Below, piece by piece: positions 5,247-6,346 of a stretch of DNA of 6,346 nt; position 1 is the first letter of the stretch; every line of letters begins with the position of its first letter. The translations under genes and the position numbers were made by a program. Under the pieces are notes generated by a model, which worked only from the letters and a program-made list of their open reading frames with translations, ran no database searches and was not told the DNA's origin. The stretch is from an uncultured Clostridia bacterium (lineage in GTDB: Bacteria > Bacillota > Clostridia > Oscillospirales > Ruminococcaceae). The DNA is taken from the NCBI GenBank assembly GCA_945931735.1, contig CAMEPN010000112.1:1-6346 (forward strand). Reading direction: 5' to 3'.

Positions 5247-6346
5247 TTATTCGGCAGTGCCGTCCTCAGCTTTCGCTGCATTATCCGTTTCTTCCTCCGC
5301 GAGCAGGAGCGTGTCGCGGTCGATCGTGTAGCTGTATTCTTCGCGCCATTCTCTTACTGCGGCGCTGAAATTCGCCGCCTGATAATTCGACAGCAGATAA
5401 TTGTATATCGTCTGCGTCATCTTATCTCGCTCCTCGGGGTCGACCTCTGCGTCGCCGAGATTTTTGATGATGTGATAGCCGTAATCCGAGCCGAAGGTCA
5501 CCATGCCGCCGACCTCGGATATCCCCATTGCTTCCTCGGCAAGCCCCTCGACATATATCTGCGAGCCGGGGGTTATGAGATACTTCGCGGAGGTGTCGCT
5601 GTCGTCGCTGTATTCCTTCATAAGCGCCTCGAAATCATCGCCGCCGTCTATCCTGCCCTTGACCTCCGCAAGCCTTTCGTCAAGCGACTTCAGCTTCTCC
5701 GCTCGGAGAGCGTCGGCGCCCTCGTCGTCGCCGTTGTCGCGAAGCTCGTTTATCTCGGTGATATCCGTGTCGGGAAGCTTGAGCACTATCTGCTCGATAT
5801 AGCGCGAGCCTTCGGGGATATACAGGCTTGAGAAGCTGTTTCCGTCATAGTTTGCGGGATCGCTCTCGTAGCTGGACTTTGCGCCGTCGATAACATTCTG
5901 CGCCTGCTCCTCCGCTTCGGAATAATCCAGCGTGTAATCCTTGTTGACATATTCGAGCAGCTTATCCTGTATCGCCGAGGTATATGCCCAGCTGTGAAGA
6001 TCCTCCTCGGTCATGCCGCACTCCTCAAGCAGCTGCTTGAATGCATCGTCCGCCAGCTTATCCAGCTCCTCGTCGGAGTATTTTTCAATACTCATGGAGG
6101 TTATCCCGTCCTTGCAGGACTGCTTCATATCGGATATCATCTTGTCGCCGTCCGCCTTGATATCCTCAAGCTCCTCCTCGGTAAACTCGGGAAGCAGCTC
6201 CTCGAACTTAACGCGCATTATCTGCTCGTTTATCAGATAATTTACTATGCGCTCGCGCTGCTGCTGCAATGTCAGGGCATTGTCCGCCGATGTGTCGTCG
6301 GAATATCCATAATTCTCCAGATAATACTTATATTCCTTGATAAACG
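5247..6346 (-). CDS. PrsA/SurA-like foldase with a divergent parvulin domain, C-terminal part (5' end outside)
   Basis: The frame is open to the right edge, so 365 residues are seen and the N-terminus, where a signal peptide or lipoprotein signal would be expected, is missing. The TTG at 6267-6269 is only an internal leucine. An acidic helical region resembling a SurA/trigger-factor-like chaperone domain comes first. A PpiC-type domain follows (about 5435-5810): it opens with SRYIEQIVLKL and closes with EVGGMVTFGSDYGYHIIK. A helical C-terminal region ends in an acidic tail. Such proteins help exported proteins fold outside the membrane. The closing histidine (codon 5472-5474) is kept, but the opening histidine of the usual HIL motif is glutamine (codon 5790-5792), and the GGDLGW-like central motif is replaced by SAKYLITPGS. 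Prolyl isomerase activity may be weak or lost, leaving a chaperone role. A decarboxylase gene follows after 21 bases. Confidence 0.82.
   Translation of the reverse strand, partial: FIKEYKYYLENYGYSDDTSADNALTLQQQRERIVNYLINEQIMRVKFEELLPEFTEEELEDIKADGDKMISDMKQSCKDGITSMSIEKYSDEELDKLADDAFKQLLEECGMTEEDLHSWAYTSAIQDKLLEYVNKDYTLDYSEAEEQAQNVIDGAKSSYESDPANYDGNSFSSLYIPEGSRYIEQIVLKLPDTDITEINELRDNGDDEGADALRAEKLKSLDERLAEVKGRIDGGDDFEALMKEYSDDSDTSAKYLITPGSQIYVEGLAEEAMGISEVGGMVTFGSDYGYHIIKNLGDAEVDPEERDKMTQTIYNYLLSNYQAANFSAAVREWREEYSYTIDRDTLLLAEEETDNAAKAEDGTAE

Noticed and set aside
3645..5831. A 728-codon open frame on the plus strand antisense to the decarboxylase and the foldase
   Set aside because: Although long, it crosses two well-supported minus-strand genes and the end of the bPH2 gene. 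Its translation is arginine- and alanine-rich with no recognisable motif, as expected for a reverse frame of GC-rich codons that avoids stops.
6267..6269. TTG as the start of the foldase gene
   Set aside because: The frame continues without a stop for 25 more codons to the window edge, there is no ribosome-binding site before the TTG, and an exported foldase needs an N-terminal signal that is not present here.

Overview
The window holds seven protein genes packed with almost no spare DNA. Six are on the minus strand and one is on the plus strand; the two end genes run off the window. I see no rRNA, tRNA, CRISPR array, insertion sequence, phage gene or riboswitch. The sequence is moderately GC-rich, with frequent ATA isoleucine codons. 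Clear Shine-Dalgarno sequences of the GGAG/GAGG type precede most genes, and the gene families are typical of Firmicutes (a PrsA-like foldase, a Gram-positive-type fold-I PLP decarboxylase, a YdbT-like bPH2 protein). A gut or rumen clostridium (Oscillospirales/Ruminococcus-like) is my best guess from style alone; no marker gene fixes the taxon.

Layout from right to left, which is the direction of transcription on the minus strand. First is the C-terminal part of a secreted or surface parvulin-type foldase (5247-6346). It is followed after 21 bases by an Orn/Lys/Arg decarboxylase-family PLP enzyme (3933-5225). A plus-strand gene for a membrane protein with three bacterial PH-like (bPH2) domains (2698-3936) then faces it, their stop codons overlapping by four bases. 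Only 25 bases separate the start of this plus-strand gene from the divergent start of glmU (1308-2672), which encodes the bifunctional enzyme making UDP-GlcNAc. After glmU come a nicotinamidase-like hydrolase (763-1296), a GNAT acetyltransferase (329-766) coupled to it by an ATGA overlap, and the first 83 codons of nicotinate phosphoribosyltransferase (1-251).

The left part therefore combines a cell-wall precursor gene with a two-step NAD salvage route: nicotinamide to nicotinate (PncA), then nicotinate to nicotinate mononucleotide (PncB). The right part pairs an extracytoplasmic folding factor with a probable polyamine enzyme. The plus-strand bPH2 gene sits between two minus-strand blocks, overlaps one and nearly touches the other, so transcripts from the two strands very probably overlap.

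Nothing here looks like a new defence, mobile or signalling system. The points most worth a second look are the foldase domain that has lost part of its parvulin catalytic signature, the opposite-strand bPH2 gene with no visible ribosome-binding site, and the GNAT gene placed inside the NAD salvage pair.
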